Positions 1 to 11,215 of a stretch of DNA of 64,000 nt are shown here, piece by piece; the first letter of the stretch is position 1, and each line of letters starts with the position of its first letter. The DNA comes from Blastococcus sp. PRF04-17 (GTDB lineage Bacteria > Actinomycetota > Actinomycetes > Mycobacteriales > Geodermatophilaceae), in contig NZ_CP095412.1 in NCBI RefSeq assembly GCF_023016265.1, positions 3,844,001 to 3,908,000 on the forward strand, read 5' to 3'. The translations under genes were made by a program, and so were the position numbers. A model generated the notes under the pieces. It did not search any database, was not told the origin of the DNA, and saw only the letters and a program-made list of their open reading frames with translations.

Positions 1-284
1 ATCACCGTCATCGGCTGCCACAGGCCCTCGTCGTAGATGTCCTGCGGGGTCTCGAAGCCGGCCCGCACGAGGTCCAGCCCGGAGATGTCGGCGGCGGCCA
101 GCCAGCTGAGCGGCAGGCTGATCGCCGCGGCGATCCCGGCGAGGATCAGCAGCAGCCCGCCGAGGCTGTCGGGGCCGCGGAAGGCCACCGGCCGGTCCGA
201 GTAGGGCGGGGTGGTGTGGTCGGGCTGACCCGTCGCGGTGCCGCTGTACGCGGTCGCCCCGGTGGGCTGGGTGTGCTCGCTCAT
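1..284 (-). CDS. Membrane protein, N-terminal part (runs off the left edge)
   Basis: The frame is open from an ATG at 284 to the window edge, giving 94 residues without a stop. The first ~35 residues are polar and Pro/Thr/Ser rich, and are followed by one hydrophobic helix (about residues 42-62, core GGLLLILAGIAAAISLPLSW). GGAGG lies 7 bases before the ATG, and a TAGGCT -10 box (321-326, minus strand) lies further upstream, so this mRNA has a short leader. It is divergent from folD. I recognise no family. The coding call rests on the SD, the helix and the codon pattern. Confidence 0.6.
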   Translation of the reverse strand, partial: MSEHTQPTGATAYSGTATGQPDHTTPPYSDRPVAFRGPDSLGGLLLILAGIAAAISLPLSWLAAADISGLDLVRAGFETPQDIYDEGLWQPMTV

Positions 285-372
285 CTGCGCGCCTCCGGCA
301 TCGGTGTTCCGGTACCGGCGAGCCTAGGGCCGCGCGGACGGTGGCGGGACGGTCTCGGGCACACTGTCGGTC

Positions 373-1242
373 GTGCCAGCGACGATCCTCGACGGCAAGG
401 CGACGGCGGCGGCGATCCGCGGCGAGCTCACCGAGCGGGTGACCGCCCTGGCCGGGGCCGGTCACCGGCCGGGTCTGGGCACGCTGCTCGTCGGCGACGA
501 CCCGGGCAGCCGCTGGTACGTCAACGCCAAGCACTCCGACTGCGCCCAGGTCGGCATCGCCAGCATCCAGCGCGAGCTGCCGGCGACGGCCACGCTGCAG
601 GACGTCCTGGCGGTGGTCGACGAGCTCAACGACGACCCGGCCTGCACCGGGTACATCGTCCAGCTCCCCCTGCCGAAGGGCATCGACGAGAGCGCGGTCC
701 TCGAGGCGATGGACCCGGCCAAGGACGCCGACGGGCTGCACCCGGTCAACCTGGGCCGGCTGGTGCTGGGCGTGCCCGGGCCGCTGCCGTGCACCCCGGT
801 CGGCATCGTGGAGCTGCTGCGCCGCTACGACGTGCCGATCGCCGGCGCGGAGGTCGTGGTCGTCGGCCGCGGCATCACCGTCGGCCGTCCGCTCGGCCTG
901 CTGCTGACCCGCCGCACCGAGAACGCGACCGTGACGCTGTGCCACACGGGAACCCGGGACCTGGCCGGGCACCTCCGCGACGCCGACGTCGTCGTCGCCG
1001 CGGCCGGCGTCCCGGGTCTGGTCACCGCCGACCTCGTCAAGCCCGGGGCCGCGGTCCTGGACGTGGGCGTCAGCCGGGTCGACGGGAAGATCGCCGGGGA
1101 CGTCGCCCTCGACGTGGTGGACGTCGCCGGTTTCGTGGCGCCGAACCCGGGCGGGGTGGGTCCGATGACGCGGGCCATGCTGCTGCGCAACGTCGTCCTC
1201 GCCGCCGAGCAGGCCGCGGCGCTCGAGGCGCTCTCCGCCTGA
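373..1242 (+). CDS. folD: Bifunctional methylenetetrahydrofolate dehydrogenase/cyclohydrolase FolD
   Basis: FolD interconverts 5,10-methylene-THF, methenyl-THF and 10-formyl-THF in the cytosol using NADP, supplying one-carbon units for purine and formyl-Met synthesis. The 289-aa length is normal. The catalytic-domain stretch [17 protein letters not shown] holds the usual Tyr and Lys, followed by the family signatures [13 protein letters not shown] and, in the Rossmann domain, [17 protein letters not shown] and a C-terminal [14 protein letters not shown]. The start is GTG at 373. The DUF3017 gene starts 2 bases after the stop, so the two are probably co-transcribed. Confidence 0.97.
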   Translation: MPATILDGKATAAAIRGELTERVTALAGAGHRPGLGTLLVGDDPGSRWYVNAKHSDCAQVGIASIQRELPATATLQDVLAVVDELNDDPACTGYIVQLPLPKGIDESAVLEAMDPAKDADGLHPVNLGRLVLGVPGPLPCTPVGIVELLRRYDVPIAGAEVVVVGRGITVGRPLGLLLTRRTENATVTLCHTGTRDLAGHLRDADVVVAAAGVPGLVTADLVKPGAAVLDVGVSRVDGKIAGDVALDVVDVAGFVAPNPGGVGPMTRAMLLRNVVLAAEQAAALEALSA

Positions 1243-1244
1243 GC

Positions 1245-1544
1245 ATGACGCGGCCACCGCTCTACATCCGCCGTCCCTTCCTGGCCGGGCTCATCCGCCA
1301 GCTGCCGCTGCTCGCGGTGCTGGTGGCAGTCGCCGTCGGCCTGCTGCTGGTCACCGTGGAGCGCTGGCGGCTCGGCCTGGTGGTCATGGGCCTCGCGCTG
1401 GTCGGCGGGGCCGTGCTGCGCCTGCTGCTGCCGGTGCGGCGGGTCGGCTTCCTCGCCGTCCGCAGCCGGCCGACCGACGTCGTCCTGCTGGCCGGCACGG
1501 GAGTCGCGCTGACGGTCATCGCGCTGGCCATCCCGGGCGGCTGA
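1245..1544 (+). CDS. DUF3017 membrane protein
   Basis: This is a 99-residue protein with a basic N-terminus (MTRPPLYIRRPF) and three hydrophobic segments (about residues 19-35, 42-60 and 75-95), so a small inner-membrane protein. A DUF3017 protein directly behind folD is a recurring actinobacterial arrangement. Its biochemical role is not known to me. The ATG lies 2 bases after the folD stop, which supports translational coupling. Confidence 0.85.
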   Translation: MTRPPLYIRRPFLAGLIRQLPLLAVLVAVAVGLLLVTVERWRLGLVVMGLALVGGAVLRLLLPVRRVGFLAVRSRPTDVVLLAGTGVALTVIALAIPGG

Positions 1545-1632
1545 GGTCATGTTCCCCACCGGAGGTGTGATGGGGGACCCGGCCACCTCCGGCGGGCTGT
1601 CCCCCGGCCGGGCGGGTCCGGGCGGCCAGCGA

Positions 1633-1638
1633 TAGGTT
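1633..1638 (+). promoter_or_regulatory. -10 box of mdh (leaderless)
   Basis: TAGGTT lies 7 bases before the mdh ATG, with no Shine-Dalgarno. Transcription would begin at or next to the start codon. No clear -35 is visible. Confidence 0.6.
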
Positions 1639-1645
1639 GCTGGCC

Positions 1646-2599
1646 ATGGCAGAGAAGTCCAGGAACGGCAAGGTCACCGTCGTCGGTGCCGGTTTCTACG
1701 GCTCCACCACTGCGCTGCGGCTCGCGGAGTACGACATCTTCGAGACCGTCGTCCTCACCGACATCGTCGAGGGCAAGCCCGAGGGCCTGGCCCTGGACAT
1801 GAACCAGTCGCGGCCCATCGAGGGGTTCGAGACCAAGGTCGTCGGCGTCGGGGGCGGCTCCTACGAGGGCACCGAGAACTCCGACGTCGTCGTCATCACC
1901 GCCGGCCTCCCGCGCAAGCCGGGCATGAGCCGCATGGACCTCATCGAGACCAACGCGAAGATCGTGCGGTCGGTCGCCGAGAACATCGCGCAGACCTCGC
2001 CCGACGCGGTGGTCATCGTGGTCTCCAACCCGCTCGACGAGATGACCGCCCTGGCGCAGCTGGCCACCCAGTTCCCGAAGAACCGGGTCATGGGGCAGGC
2101 CGGCATGCTCGACACGGCGCGCTTCAGCAACAACGTGGCCGAGGAGCTCGGCGTCCCGGTGTCGTCGGTGCAGACGCTGACCCTGGGCTCGCACGGCGAC
2201 ACCATGGTGCCGGTACCGTCGCGCTGCACCGTCGACGGCAAGCCGCTGTCCGACGTGATGGCGCAGGACCGGATCGACCACCTCGTCGACCGGACCCGCA
2301 ACGGCGGCGCCGAGGTCGTGGCGCTGCTCAAGACGGGTTCGGCGTACTACGCGCCGTCGGCCGCCGCCGCCCGCATGGCGCGCGCCGTCATGGAGGACTC
2401 GGGTGCCGTGATGCCGGTCTGCGCGTGGGTCGACGGCGAGTACGGGATCAACGGCGTCTACCTGGGCGTCGAGGCCGAGATCGGCCGCGAGGGCGTGCGG
2501 AAGGTCGTCGAGGGCGATCTCTCCGAGACCGAGCTGGCCGGGCTGCGCGAGGCAGCCGAGGCAGTGCGCGCCAAGCAGGCTGACGTCGCGGATTTGTGA
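1646..2599 (+). CDS. mdh: Malate dehydrogenase (LDH-like type)
   Basis: NAD-dependent oxidation of malate to oxaloacetate in the TCA cycle. The 317-aa protein has a Rossmann glycine motif near the N-terminus ([17 protein letters not shown]), the [13 protein letters not shown] active-site loop with substrate-binding arginines, a VSNPLDEMT segment, and the catalytic-His region [12 protein letters not shown]. This is the LDH/MDH superfamily form, close to 310-320-aa MDHs, not the longer form found in many other actinobacteria. An upstream TTG at 1637 is in frame, but the -10 box at 1633-1638 makes ATG 1646 the likely start. icd follows 52 bases later. Confidence 0.95.
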   Translation: MAEKSRNGKVTVVGAGFYGSTTALRLAEYDIFETVVLTDIVEGKPEGLALDMNQSRPIEGFETKVVGVGGGSYEGTENSDVVVITAGLPRKPGMSRMDLIETNAKIVRSVAENIAQTSPDAVVIVVSNPLDEMTALAQLATQFPKNRVMGQAGMLDTARFSNNVAEELGVPVSSVQTLTLGSHGDTMVPVPSRCTVDGKPLSDVMAQDRIDHLVDRTRNGGAEVVALLKTGSAYYAPSAAAARMARAVMEDSGAVMPVCAWVDGEYGINGVYLGVEAEIGREGVRKVVEGDLSETELAGLREAAEAVRAKQADVADL

Positions 2600-2651
2600 T
2601 GGCCGACCTCTGAGCCGTCACGGCTCGGAGCATGCAGAGAGGGACCCGCAC

Positions 2652-3866
2652 GTGGCAAAGATCAAGGTCGAGGGCACCGTCGTCGAACTCGACGGCGACG
2701 AGATGACCCGGATCATCTGGCAGTTCATCAAGGACCAGCTGATCCTCCCGTACCTCGACGTCAACCTCGAGTACTACGACCTGGGCATCGAGAAGCGCGA
2801 CGAGACCGACGACCAGATCACCATCGACGCGGCCAACGCGATCAAGCAGCACGGTGTCGGCGTCAAGTGCGCGACGATCACGCCGGACGAGGCGCGGGTC
2901 GAGGAGTTCGGCCTCAAGAAGATGTGGCGCTCCCCGAACGGCACGATCCGCAACATCCTCGGCGGCGTCATCTTCCGCGAGCCGATCATCATGTCGAACG
3001 TGCCGCGGCTGGTGCCCGGCTGGACCAAGCCGATCGTCGTCGGCCGTCACGCGTTCGGTGACCAGTACCGCGCCACCGATTTCAGGTTCCCCGGCGAGGG
3101 GACCCTGACGATCACCTTCCAGCCCAAGGACGGCGGCGAGCCGATCCAGCACGAGGTGTTCCAGTCGCCCGGCGGCGGCGTCGCCATGGCGATGTACAAC
3201 CTGGACGAGTCGATCCGCGACTTCGCCCGCGCCTCGATGAACTACGGGCTCAACCGCCAGTACCCGGTGTACCTGTCCACCAAGAACACGATCCTCAAGG
3301 CCTACGACGGCCGGTTCAAGGACCTGTTCCAGGAGGTCTTCGAGACCGAGTTCAAGGACAAGTTCGAGTCCGCCGGCATCACCTACGAGCACCGCCTGAT
3401 CGACGACATGGTGGCGGCGTCCCTCAAGTGGGAGGGCGGCTACGTCTGGGCGTGCAAGAACTACGACGGCGACGTGCAGTCCGACACGGTCGCGCAGGGC
3501 TTCGGCTCGCTCGGGCTGATGACGTCGGTGCTCATGTCCCCGGACGGCCGCACGGTCGAGGCCGAGGCCGCCCACGGCACGGTGACCCGGCACTACCGCG
3601 AGCACCAGAAGGGCAACCAGACGTCGACGAACCCGATCGCGTCGATCTTCGCCTGGACCCGGGGGCTGGCTCACCGCGGCAAGCTGGACAACACCCCCCA
3701 GGTGACCCGCTTCGCCGAGACGCTGGAGAAGGTCTGCATCGACACCGTCGAGGGCGGCCAGATGACCAAGGACCTCGCGCTCCTCATCTCCCGCGACCAG
3801 CCGTGGCTGAACACCCAGGACTTCCTGGCGGCCATCGACACGAACCTCCAGAAGGCCATGGCGTAG
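2652..3866 (+). CDS. icd: NADP-dependent isocitrate dehydrogenase, dimeric eukaryote-like type
   Basis: Oxidative decarboxylation of isocitrate to 2-oxoglutarate with NADPH formation. The 404-aa length and motifs such as [46 protein letters not shown] and [20 protein letters not shown] match the homodimeric IDH subfamily shared with eukaryotes, not the E. coli-type enzyme. The start is GTG 2652 with an AGAGAGGGA ribosome site. It lies behind mdh in a TCA pair, and a strong terminator follows. Confidence 0.97.
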   Translation: MAKIKVEGTVVELDGDEMTRIIWQFIKDQLILPYLDVNLEYYDLGIEKRDETDDQITIDAANAIKQHGVGVKCATITPDEARVEEFGLKKMWRSPNGTIRNILGGVIFREPIIMSNVPRLVPGWTKPIVVGRHAFGDQYRATDFRFPGEGTLTITFQPKDGGEPIQHEVFQSPGGGVAMAMYNLDESIRDFARASMNYGLNRQYPVYLSTKNTILKAYDGRFKDLFQEVFETEFKDKFESAGITYEHRLIDDMVAASLKWEGGYVWACKNYDGDVQSDTVAQGFGSLGLMTSVLMSPDGRTVEAEAAHGTVTRHYREHQKGNQTSTNPIASIFAWTRGLAHRGKLDNTPQVTRFAETLEKVCIDTVEGGQMTKDLALLISRDQPWLNTQDFLAAIDTNLQKAMA

Positions 3867-3895
3867 GCGCCGGGCCTGACGTCCTCAACGCCTGG

Positions 3896-3934
3896 GCACG
3901 GGCCCCTCGACCGCTGCGGTCGAGGGGCCCGTGC
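3896..3934 (+). terminator. Hairpin terminator after icd
   Basis: A perfect 18-bp inverted repeat (left arm 3896-3913, right arm 3917-3934) around a 3-base loop starts 30 bases after the icd stop. No U-tract follows, as is common in high-GC actinobacteria. Confidence 0.85.
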
Positions 3935-3958
3935 GTGTGTCGGGGGCGCCGCAGCCAG

Positions 3959-3974
3959 AGATCACCGCTGCTCC
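3959..3974. repeat. Left copy of 16-bp inverted repeat flanking the DUF559-type gene
   Basis: AGATCACCGCTGCTCC here is the exact reverse complement of 5003-5018. The pair encloses the nuclease-like gene at 4075-4992. Confidence 0.6.
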
Positions 3975-4074
3975 ACTGCGGTCACCTGGCCTCTCGAAGC
4001 GGACGTAGAGCAGCTCTGATCTCAGTTGTGGACGGCGCCAGCGCGGAACCGAGCCGCTGAGGCAGCCTGCCGCG

Positions 4075-4992
4075 GTGCCCAAGCCGCCCACTCGTCCCGC
4101 TGCTGCTCGGGGGCGCGTCTTCCGCGGCACCTGGGCGATCGAGGCGGGGGTGCTGACACGAGGTCAGTTGCGCAGCGCCGCGTGGCGGCGATTGCGGCCG
4201 GACGTCTACGCAGATGCTCTCCTCCCGGTGGATCATCTGCTGCAGGCTCGGGCCGTCAGCCTCGTGGCGCCGCCGGAAGCGGCGTTCGGTGGCCTGACGG
4301 CGGTCGCCCTCTGGGGCGGCAAGGACTTCGCCGGGCCGGATGACCCGGTCGAGGTCGTCGTGCCGTCGGGGGCGAGGTGGCAACCGGGTGGCGGCATCGT
4401 CGTCCGGCGCGCCCCGCTCGCCGGTGACGTGGTGGACAGTCGCGGCGGGTTGCGCCGGACGAGCCGCGTCCGCACCGCCGTCGATCTCGCCCGGCGCGGA
4501 CCCCTGGACGACGGCATCGTGCTGCTCGACCGCCTCGTGCACGCAGGCTTCGTGCGGCTCGACGACGTCCGGGAGGCCGTGAGCCTGCTGCCCCGTTGCC
4601 GTGGCAGCAAGCTCGCCCGGGATGTCGCCGCTCTCGCGGACGGATTCGCCGAGTCGCCACCGGAGACCCGGCTGCGACTCGTGATGCTCCGCGCGCGTCT
4701 GCCCTCGCCGGTCGCCCAGTACCGCGTGTTCGATGAGGACGGCTTCATCGCCCGGGTCGATTTCGCCTATCCCGAGCTCAAGCTCGTCATCGAGTACGAC
4801 GGCGCCTGGCACGGTGAGCCGGGCCAGCTCGGACGGGACCGCCGCCGCCTCAACCGCCTCTTCGCCGCCGGCTGGCACGTCGTGTTCGTGACCGCGGCCG
4901 ACATGTACGACCTCGATGCGCTGGTCGAACGCATCGCTCAGGCGCGGGTGGCAAGATCAGCGCTGCTCCAGCGCGGACTCCTGTCGAGCTGA
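4075..4992 (+). CDS. DUF559/PD-(D/E)XK nuclease-like protein with AbiEi-like N-terminus
   Basis: A 305-residue protein. The N-terminal ~60 residues (WAIEAGVLTRGQLRSAAWRR) look like the winged-helix AbiEi-type antitoxin/regulator domain. The C-terminal third resembles the Vsr/PD-(D/E)XK fold of DUF559 proteins: SPPETRLRLVMLRARLP carries a conserved Glu, then ARVDFAYPELKLVIEYDG gives the D...hhxIEYDG core, followed by an H and R-rich helix (GRDRRRLNRLFAAGWHVVFV). Many such single genes occur in actinobacterial genomes and their true activity is undetermined. The start is GTG 4075 with a weak SD. 16-bp inverted repeats lie on both sides. Nuclease activity is inference. Confidence 0.75.
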   Translation: MPKPPTRPAAARGRVFRGTWAIEAGVLTRGQLRSAAWRRLRPDVYADALLPVDHLLQARAVSLVAPPEAAFGGLTAVALWGGKDFAGPDDPVEVVVPSGARWQPGGGIVVRRAPLAGDVVDSRGGLRRTSRVRTAVDLARRGPLDDGIVLLDRLVHAGFVRLDDVREAVSLLPRCRGSKLARDVAALADGFAESPPETRLRLVMLRARLPSPVAQYRVFDEDGFIARVDFAYPELKLVIEYDGAWHGEPGQLGRDRRRLNRLFAAGWHVVFVTAADMYDLDALVERIAQARVARSALLQRGLLSS

Positions 4993-5002
4993 GGGGGACT
5001 CA

Positions 5003-5018
5003 GGAGCAGCGGTGATCT
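5003..5018. repeat. Right copy of 16-bp inverted repeat flanking the DUF559-type gene
   Basis: GGAGCAGCGGTGATCT begins 11 bases after the stop of the nuclease-like gene and matches 3959-3974 in inverted orientation without mismatch. Confidence 0.6.
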
Positions 5019-5049
5019 GGGGCCCCGGCCTCTGTGCGGAGGGGGCGCG

Positions 5050-5928
5050 TCAACCGAAGAGCTGGGTCCACCAGGGGCCGCCGGCGCCTTCGGCGACGCC
5101 CACGCCCAGCGAGGTCAGGCTGCAGTCGAGGATGTTGGCGCGGTGCCCCGGGCTGTTCATCCACGCCTGCATCACCGACGCGGCGTCCGGCTGCCCGTAG
5201 GCGATGTTCTCGGCGCGTGCCACGAGGCCTGCCGCGGCGGCGCGGTCGAAGGGGTCGAGACCGGCGAGGTTGACGTGATCGAAGTACCCGCGGTCCCGCA
5301 TGTCGGCGCTGTGCGCCCGTGCCACAGCGGCCAGGCCGCTGTTCGGCGCCAGTGCGCGGCATCCGTGGGCAGCGCGCTCGCGGTTCACCAGTGCCAGCAC
5401 CTGCCCCTCCGCGCTCGGGTCGGCCGGCGCGGCAGCCGGCGCAGGAGCCGGCGCGGGTGCCGGGGCCGGAGCCGGCGCGGGTGCCGGTGCCGGCGCCGCC
5501 TGGGCGGTAGGCGCCTCCTCGACGGCCGGGGCCGCGGGAGTCTCCACGACGGGCGGCGCGGGAGGAGCGGCCGGCGCGTCCGCCGGCCCGGCGGAGGCGG
5601 TCGGCGGGCCGGCCGGGGAGGGGTCCTCGGTGTTCGGCGCGGTGGTGCCTGCCGCGGCCGCTCCGGCGAAGGAGGCGGAGGACGGCACGCCGTCGACGCC
5701 CATCACGACGAGGGGATCGGTGGACGAGGCGTGCGTCGCCGCTGACGAGGCGAACGAGTCGAACACCCCGGTCCCGCTGCCGCTCCCCATGCCCGAGACG
5801 ACGGGGACCGCCAGGACCAGTGCGGTGACGACAGTGCTGACCAGCGCGCCGAAGGCGAGCCGGGCGGGGCGGGAGAACAGGCCGGCGATCCGGGCGGAGA
5901 GCGGCGGACCGGCGGGAAGGTGGTGCAC
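5050..5928 (-). CDS. Secreted CAP/SCP-domain protein (YkwD-like)
   Basis: Predicted 292-aa exported protein. After the GTG start comes a short basic region, then a hydrophobic segment (about residues 24-42, ALVSTVVTALVLAVPVVSG), an Ala/Pro/Thr-rich stretch with a long alternating Ala-Pro tract, and a C-terminal CAP domain of ~120 residues. CAP marks are HSADMRDRGYFDH, ENIAYGQP, WMNSPGHRANIL and the closing GGPWWTQLFG. The function of bacterial CAP proteins is unsettled; the Ala-Pro tract suggests a wall-spanning linker. GTG 5928 is chosen because it sits just before the export signal with GAGG upstream. The frame stays open to 6102. Confidence 0.85.
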   Translation of the reverse strand: MHHLPAGPPLSARIAGLFSRPARLAFGALVSTVVTALVLAVPVVSGMGSGSGTGVFDSFASSAATHASSTDPLVVMGVDGVPSSASFAGAAAAGTTAPNTEDPSPAGPPTASAGPADAPAAPPAPPVVETPAAPAVEEAPTAQAAPAPAPAPAPAPAPAPAPAPAAAPADPSAEGQVLALVNRERAAHGCRALAPNSGLAAVARAHSADMRDRGYFDHVNLAGLDPFDRAAAAGLVARAENIAYGQPDAASVMQAWMNSPGHRANILDCSLTSLGVGVAEGAGGPWWTQLFG

Positions 5929-6146
5929 GCGGAGGACCTCACGGGGGTTCGGATCACGGTTCGTTATCGAGCCGAGACTAACGGTGCGCGCAACATCACC
6001 GTCAGTTGACGAGACGAAGGTCACAAGGGTCGCGTCCGGTCCTCCCGGGAAGTGCGAGTTCCGTCGCTTCCCATCCCGGTCGCCCCGCGGACCAGGCACC
6101 ATGGACCGGTCCGCACGAACCGCACATCCCGAGGAGCGCGCCGCCG

Positions 6147-7478
6147 GTGAGCGACGTCTGGCTCAACATCGTCATGGTCGTCGTCTTCGTGCTGATCGGC
6201 GGTTTCTTCGCCGGGGCGGAGATCGCGCTCGTCTCCCTCCGCGAGTCGCAGGTCCGCGCCATGGCCGACACCGGCCGCCGCGGCCAGGCCGTGCAGCGGC
6301 TGCTGAGCGATCCGAACCGTTTCCTCTCCGCCGTGCAGGTCGGGGTCACGCTCGCCGGCTTCTTCTCGGCGGCCTTCGGCGCCAGCACCCTCTCCGCACC
6401 CCTCGCCGGGTGGTTGGCCGACCGGGGGGTCAGCGAGCGGCTGTCCGGCACGCTCGCGCTGGTCCTGGTGACCATCGCGATCAGCTACCTGTCGCTGGTC
6501 GTGGGGGAGCTGACCCCGAAGCGCCTGGCCCTGCAGCGGGCCGAGGGCTTCTCGCTGCTGGTCGCCGCGCCGCTCAACGCGATCGCGAAACTGTTCCGAC
6601 CCATCATCTGGTTGCTGTCGAAGTCGACCGACGTCCTCGTCCGCCTGCTGGGCGGTGACCCCAAGCAGGGCGGGGAGGCCATCAGCCAGGAGGAGCTGCG
6701 TGACCTCGTCGCCGCCCACGAGTCGCTCAGCAGCGACGAGCGGCGGCTGATCGACGAGGTGTTCCGCGCCGGTGAGCGCGAGGTGCGGGAGGTCATGACG
6801 CCGCGCACCGAAGTGGGCTTCCTCGAGGCGTCGATGACCGCCAGCCGCGCCGCCAAGCAGGTGGCGGACTCCAACTGGTCGCGCTTCCCGGTCAGCGGCC
6901 GCGACCAGGACGACGTCATCGGCTTCGTGCACGTGCGCGACCTGTTCCTGCCCAACCACCCGGCCGGCCGCGCGGCGACCGTCGGCGACCTGGCCCGCGA
7001 CGTCAAGCGGCTGCCCGGTACGGCCGCCGTCCTCACCGCGCTGAGCGAGATGCGCCGGGAGAACCAGCACCTCGCCATCGTCGTCGACGAGTACGGCGGC
7101 ACCGACGGGATCGTCACCCTGGAGGACCTCATCGAGGAGGTCATCGGGGAGATCTACGACGAGTACGACGCGGAGGTCGAGCCCGAGGCCCGGCAGTCGG
7201 ACGGCGGCCCGCGAGAGGTCGACGGTCTGCTCAACCTCGACGACTTCACCGAGGCCACCGGCCTGGCGCTGCCCGAGGGCCCGTACGAGACGGCCGCCGG
7301 TTACGTGCTGGCCGAACTCGGCCGGCTGCCCGAGGTCGGTGACGCGATCGAGGTGGGCGGCCGCACCGTCGAGGTCCTCGAGCTGGACGGACGCCGCATC
7401 GCCCGCCTCCGGGTGGGCCCGCCGCCCGCCGAGCCCGCCGACGACGAGGACCGCAGCGACGCCACGACCACCCCCTAG
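6147..7478 (+). CDS. CNNM/CBS-domain membrane protein (CorC/HlyC family)
   Basis: 443-aa protein. The N-terminal ~190 residues form the CNNM (DUF21) transmembrane domain (IVMVVVFVLIGGFFAGAEIAL and further helices). Next is a tandem CBS pair (EVMTPRTEVGFL and GTDGIVTLEDLIEEVIGEIYDEYD), then a CorC/HlyC C-terminal domain (LNLDDFTEATGLALPEGPYE). The family is linked to Mg/Co transport; the exact ion is unknown here. The start is GTG 6147, preceded by GAGGAG at 6131-6136; an in-frame start at 6006 would add a disordered extension. Its stop overlaps that of galE by 4 bases. Confidence 0.92.
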   Translation: MSDVWLNIVMVVVFVLIGGFFAGAEIALVSLRESQVRAMADTGRRGQAVQRLLSDPNRFLSAVQVGVTLAGFFSAAFGASTLSAPLAGWLADRGVSERLSGTLALVLVTIAISYLSLVVGELTPKRLALQRAEGFSLLVAAPLNAIAKLFRPIIWLLSKSTDVLVRLLGGDPKQGGEAISQEELRDLVAAHESLSSDERRLIDEVFRAGEREVREVMTPRTEVGFLEASMTASRAAKQVADSNWSRFPVSGRDQDDVIGFVHVRDLFLPNHPAGRAATVGDLARDVKRLPGTAAVLTALSEMRRENQHLAIVVDEYGGTDGIVTLEDLIEEVIGEIYDEYDAEVEPEARQSDGGPREVDGLLNLDDFTEATGLALPEGPYETAAGYVLAELGRLPEVGDAIEVGGRTVEVLELDGRRIARLRVGPPPAEPADDEDRSDATTTP

Positions 7479-8425
7479 CGGGCCCTGAGCTCCCAGGCGT
7501 CGCGCACGATGCCGGTCAGGTCGGTGTGCCGCGGCGCCCAGCCGAGGTCGGCACGGATGCGGTCGCTGGAGGCGACCAGCTGGGCGGGGTCGCCGGCGCG
7601 GCGCTCGCCGACCACCACCGGCACCGGGTGGCCGGTGACCTCGCGGACGGCGTCGACGACCTCCTGCACCGAGAAGCCGGTGCCGTTGCCGAGGTTGTAG
7701 ATGCGGTGCTCGCCCGGCTCGGGGGCGGGCAGCGCGAGCAGGTGCGCGTCGGCCAGGTCGCCCACGTGGATGTAGTCGCGGATGCACGTGCCGTCGGGGG
7801 TGGGGTAGTCCTGGCCGTACACGGTCAGCGACTTCCGCTCGCCCGCGGCCACCTGCAGGGCCAGTGGGATGAGATGCGTCTCGGTCGTGTGCCGCTCGCC
7901 GAGGCCGAACGCGGCACCCGCGACGTTGAAGTAGCGCAGGCTGACCGCGGCGAAGTCGTACGCCACCGCGTACGAGGTGAGCATGTGGTCGACGGCGAGC
8001 TTCGACGCGCCGTAGGTGTTGGTCGGTCGCGTCGGCGCGGACTCCGGGATGGGCACCGCCTCGGGCTCGCCGTACGTCGCGGCGGTGGAGGAGAAGACGA
8101 TCCGGCGGCAGTCGGCCGCGCGCATCGCCTCGAGCAGCGCGAGGGTGCCGCCCACGTTGGTGTCCCAGTACTCGTGGGGCTGCTGCTGGGAGGCCCCGAC
8201 GAGGCTTTTCGCCGCGAAGTGCAGCACCGCCTCGGGCCGGACGTCGGCCAGCACCGGCGCAGACTCCTGCAGGGGCACCGATGCCAGCGTCGCGCCGTCG
8301 GGCACGGCGTCCTCGTGCCCTGTGGACAGGTCGTCGAGCACGGTCACCTCGTGGCCACCGGCCAGCAACGCCGCCGTGACTACGCTGCCGATGTAACCGG
8401 CTCCGCCGGTGACGAGTACCCGCAT
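7475..8425 (-). CDS. galE: UDP-glucose 4-epimerase
   Basis: Interconverts UDP-glucose and UDP-galactose for cell-envelope polysaccharides. The 316-aa extended SDR protein begins with the NAD motif TGGAGYIGS, has FSSTAATYGEP followed by the YGASK (YxxxK) catalytic pair, and an LRYFNVAGA substrate segment. The ATG at 8425 is preceded by a -10 box only 6 bases away. It is convergent with the CBS gene: the two stops share the palindrome CTAG (7475-7478). Confidence 0.95.
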   Translation of the reverse strand: MRVLVTGGAGYIGSVVTAALLAGGHEVTVLDDLSTGHEDAVPDGATLASVPLQESAPVLADVRPEAVLHFAAKSLVGASQQQPHEYWDTNVGGTLALLEAMRAADCRRIVFSSTAATYGEPEAVPIPESAPTRPTNTYGASKLAVDHMLTSYAVAYDFAAVSLRYFNVAGAAFGLGERHTTETHLIPLALQVAAGERKSLTVYGQDYPTPDGTCIRDYIHVGDLADAHLLALPAPEPGEHRIYNLGNGTGFSVQEVVDAVREVTGHPVPVVVGERRAGDPAQLVASSDRIRADLGWAPRHTDLTGIVRDAWELRAR

Positions 8426-8431
8426 GGGAGC

Positions 8432-8437
8432 AGCCTA
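8432..8437 (-). promoter_or_regulatory. -10 box of galE (leaderless)
   Basis: Reads TAGGCT on the minus strand, 6 bases before the galE ATG. No ribosome site lies between. Confidence 0.6.
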
Positions 8438-8467
8438 TGGGCGGGCAGGTGAGGAGGTCAGGACGAC

Positions 8468-11211
<2,744 letters not shown>

Positions 11212-11215
<4 letters not shown>

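Noticed and set aside
216-1544. 442-residue plus-strand ORF covering folD and DUF3017
   Set aside because: Arg/Gly/Pro-rich shadow frame of folD; only its last 99 residues are the real DUF3017 protein.
5929-6060. Possible c-di-AMP (ydaO) riboswitch before the CAP gene, as some wall-hydrolase genes have
   Set aside because: The conserved ydaO segments are not present and the gap is short.
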